Assembly (NCBI GenBank): GCA_003486645.1
Contig: DNGI01000286.1
Location: 19,685-25,994 of the forward strand
Source: Cyanobacteria bacterium UBA11370
GTDB lineage: Bacteria; Cyanobacteriota; Cyanobacteriia; Cyanobacteriales; Coleofasciculaceae
Reading direction: 5' to 3'
DNA length: 6,310 nt
This document shows positions 5,541 through 6,310 of this stretch, piece after piece. The notes beneath the pieces were generated by a model. That model made no database searches, was not told the DNA's origin, and worked only from the letters and a program-made list of their open reading frames with translations. The first letter of the stretch is position 1. Each line of letters starts with the position of its first letter. Both the position numbers and the translations under genes were made by a program.

Positions 5541-6263
5541 TCACTTGGCAATACTGCGATAATAATAGCTCAGACCGAGTAAACAGGCGATCTGAATCGC
5601 ACTAATCCCTAAGATAGGATGAAAATCTGGTTTGATGAAATCAATGAGAAAGCGAAATCCTAAATAAGCTACAAGGTAAAACTTAAATAAATCGCCTTCT
5701 TCCCGTTGGTAGCGGCTGCGAACCTGTAAAAATACAATTAAAACTAATAAAAAAATAATTTCATAAATTTGAGTCGGATGTCGGTAAATCCCATCCCCAA
5801 AATCTACTCCCCACGGTAATGTTGTCGCAATTCCATAGGTGCGATCGCTTAACCCCGTCAAGAAACAGCCAATCCGTCCAACCGCTGTCCCCAGAATTAA
5901 CGGATACACAAACACATCACCCGTTGACCTTTTAATACCCAACAATTTTTTAGTCAATTCTACACCAATTAATCCCCCCAACAACGCACCAACTATTGTT
6001 TTTCCCTGAACTAAAAGTAATAAAAATTGCTGCTGATTCTGTAAAATAAAATCAATATGCTGGAGCAACACTAATCCTTTAGCACCAAGCAAAGCTCCCA
6101 CCATCCCGCCAACAATAACAGAACTACGTTGAGTTGGGGGAATCGTATCTTTTCGAGAATTTCGTAGAACGAGGCGAAAGGCGATCGCATACGCTAACGA
6201 CTCAAATAAAACATGAGGATGAATTCGCCAATCCCCAAGCCAAAAATAAACTGGAAAGTTCAT
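5541..6263 (-). CDS. Divergent Lgt-family (prolipoprotein diacylglyceryl transferase-like) membrane protein
   Basis: A 240-residue protein with about six to seven hydrophobic segments, shorter than usual Lgt (about 260-290). Lgt moves diacylglycerol from phosphatidylglycerol to the lipobox cysteine of prolipoproteins. Family marks are HPHVLFESLAYAIAFR (15-30), GKTIVGALLGG (87-97), VGRIGCFLTG (128-137), LPWGVDFGDGIYRHPTQIYE (149-168) and RFLIDFIKPD (204-213). Relative to E. coli Lgt, by hand alignment from memory, the GR arginine (Arg130) and the C-terminal arginine (Arg204) are kept. The HGG histidine, the Asn of GRxGN and the Glu after it are replaced (Val/Gly, Cys, Leu). It may therefore be a paralogue with a different substrate or reduced activity, while a canonical lgt would lie elsewhere. 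An in-frame TAA at 6290-6288 with no intervening start supports this ATG. No Shine-Dalgarno is present, and a heptamer array abuts the start. Confidence 0.82.
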   Translation of the reverse strand: MNFPVYFWLGDWRIHPHVLFESLAYAIAFRLVLRNSRKDTIPPTQRSSVIVGGMVGALLGAKGLVLLQHIDFILQNQQQFLLLLVQGKTIVGALLGGLIGVELTKKLLGIKRSTGDVFVYPLILGTAVGRIGCFLTGLSDRTYGIATTLPWGVDFGDGIYRHPTQIYEIIFLLVLIVFLQVRSRYQREEGDLFKFYLVAYLGFRFLIDFIKPDFHPILGISAIQIACLLGLSYYYRSIAK

Positions 6264-6310
6264 TGGTTGTTGGTTGTTAGTTGTTGGTTATTGGTTGTTA
6301 GTTGTTGGTT
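6263..6310. repeat. Heptanucleotide tandem repeat (TTGGTTG)n abutting the Lgt-like start
   Basis: Units are TTGGTTG, TTGGTTG, TTAGTTG, TTGGTTA, TTGGTTG, TTAGTTG and a partial TTGGTT that runs off the window. The first unit shares base 6263 with the start codon. It is an STRR-type array, somewhat degenerate compared with the one at fluC. Confidence 0.9.

Noticed and set aside
923..6263. A lipid-modification gene cluster made of the LpxB-like, radical SAM and Lgt-like genes
   Set aside because: The three genes are separated by unrelated genes, repeats and a change of strand, and none has a known substrate here; superfamily resemblance alone does not support a shared pathway.

Overview
The window reads as chromosomal DNA of a cyanobacterium, probably a filamentous or otherwise repeat-rich lineage. 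Evidence is the moderate GC content, seven copies of the HIP1 octamer GCGATCGC (at 845, 1623, 1739, 4513, 4760, 5841 and 6181, all inside genes), heptanucleotide tandem repeats of the cyanobacterial STRR kind, and gene families typical of the phylum. No tRNA, rRNA, CRISPR array, transposase or phage gene is visible.

Layout. From 1 to 926 on the + strand is the 3' part of an LpxB-related glycosyltransferase-like gene, with a short repeat-built linker at the window edge. It runs tail-to-tail into a minus-strand radical SAM gene (923-2341), and their stop codons overlap. Positions 2342-2588 hold two copies of a dispersed repeat exactly 100 bp apart. Positions 2589-4091 hold a tight minus-strand pair: an EamA-type membrane transporter followed, 18 nt downstream, by a stand-alone SET-domain methyltransferase. 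Positions 4092-4416 are an AT-rich spacer with an inverted repeat and candidate promoters for this pair. Then come, all on the minus strand, a CrcB/FluC fluoride channel (4417-4815), a bacterial protein with the opioid growth factor receptor (OGFr) conserved domain (4951-5484), and a divergent Lgt-family integral membrane protein (5541-6263).

Functional reading. The genes do not form one recognisable pathway. Three belong to superfamilies that act on lipids in characterised members (LpxB-like, Tes/MJ0619-like radical SAM, Lgt-like), but none can be given a substrate from sequence. The transporter/SET pair is the most self-contained unit: it has its own leader with a dyad, lacks HIP1 sites, and is bounded by repeats or AT-rich spacer, so it could be an acquired cassette. 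FluC is the only gene with a confident physiological role, fluoride export.

Most notable signals: heptamer repeat arrays that run right into the ATG of both fluC and the Lgt-like gene, leaving no Shine-Dalgarno; the loss of several canonical Lgt active-site residues; a Tes/MJ0619-family radical SAM enzyme in a cyanobacterium; and the SET-transporter operon. No clearly new multi-gene defence or biosynthetic system is demonstrable.
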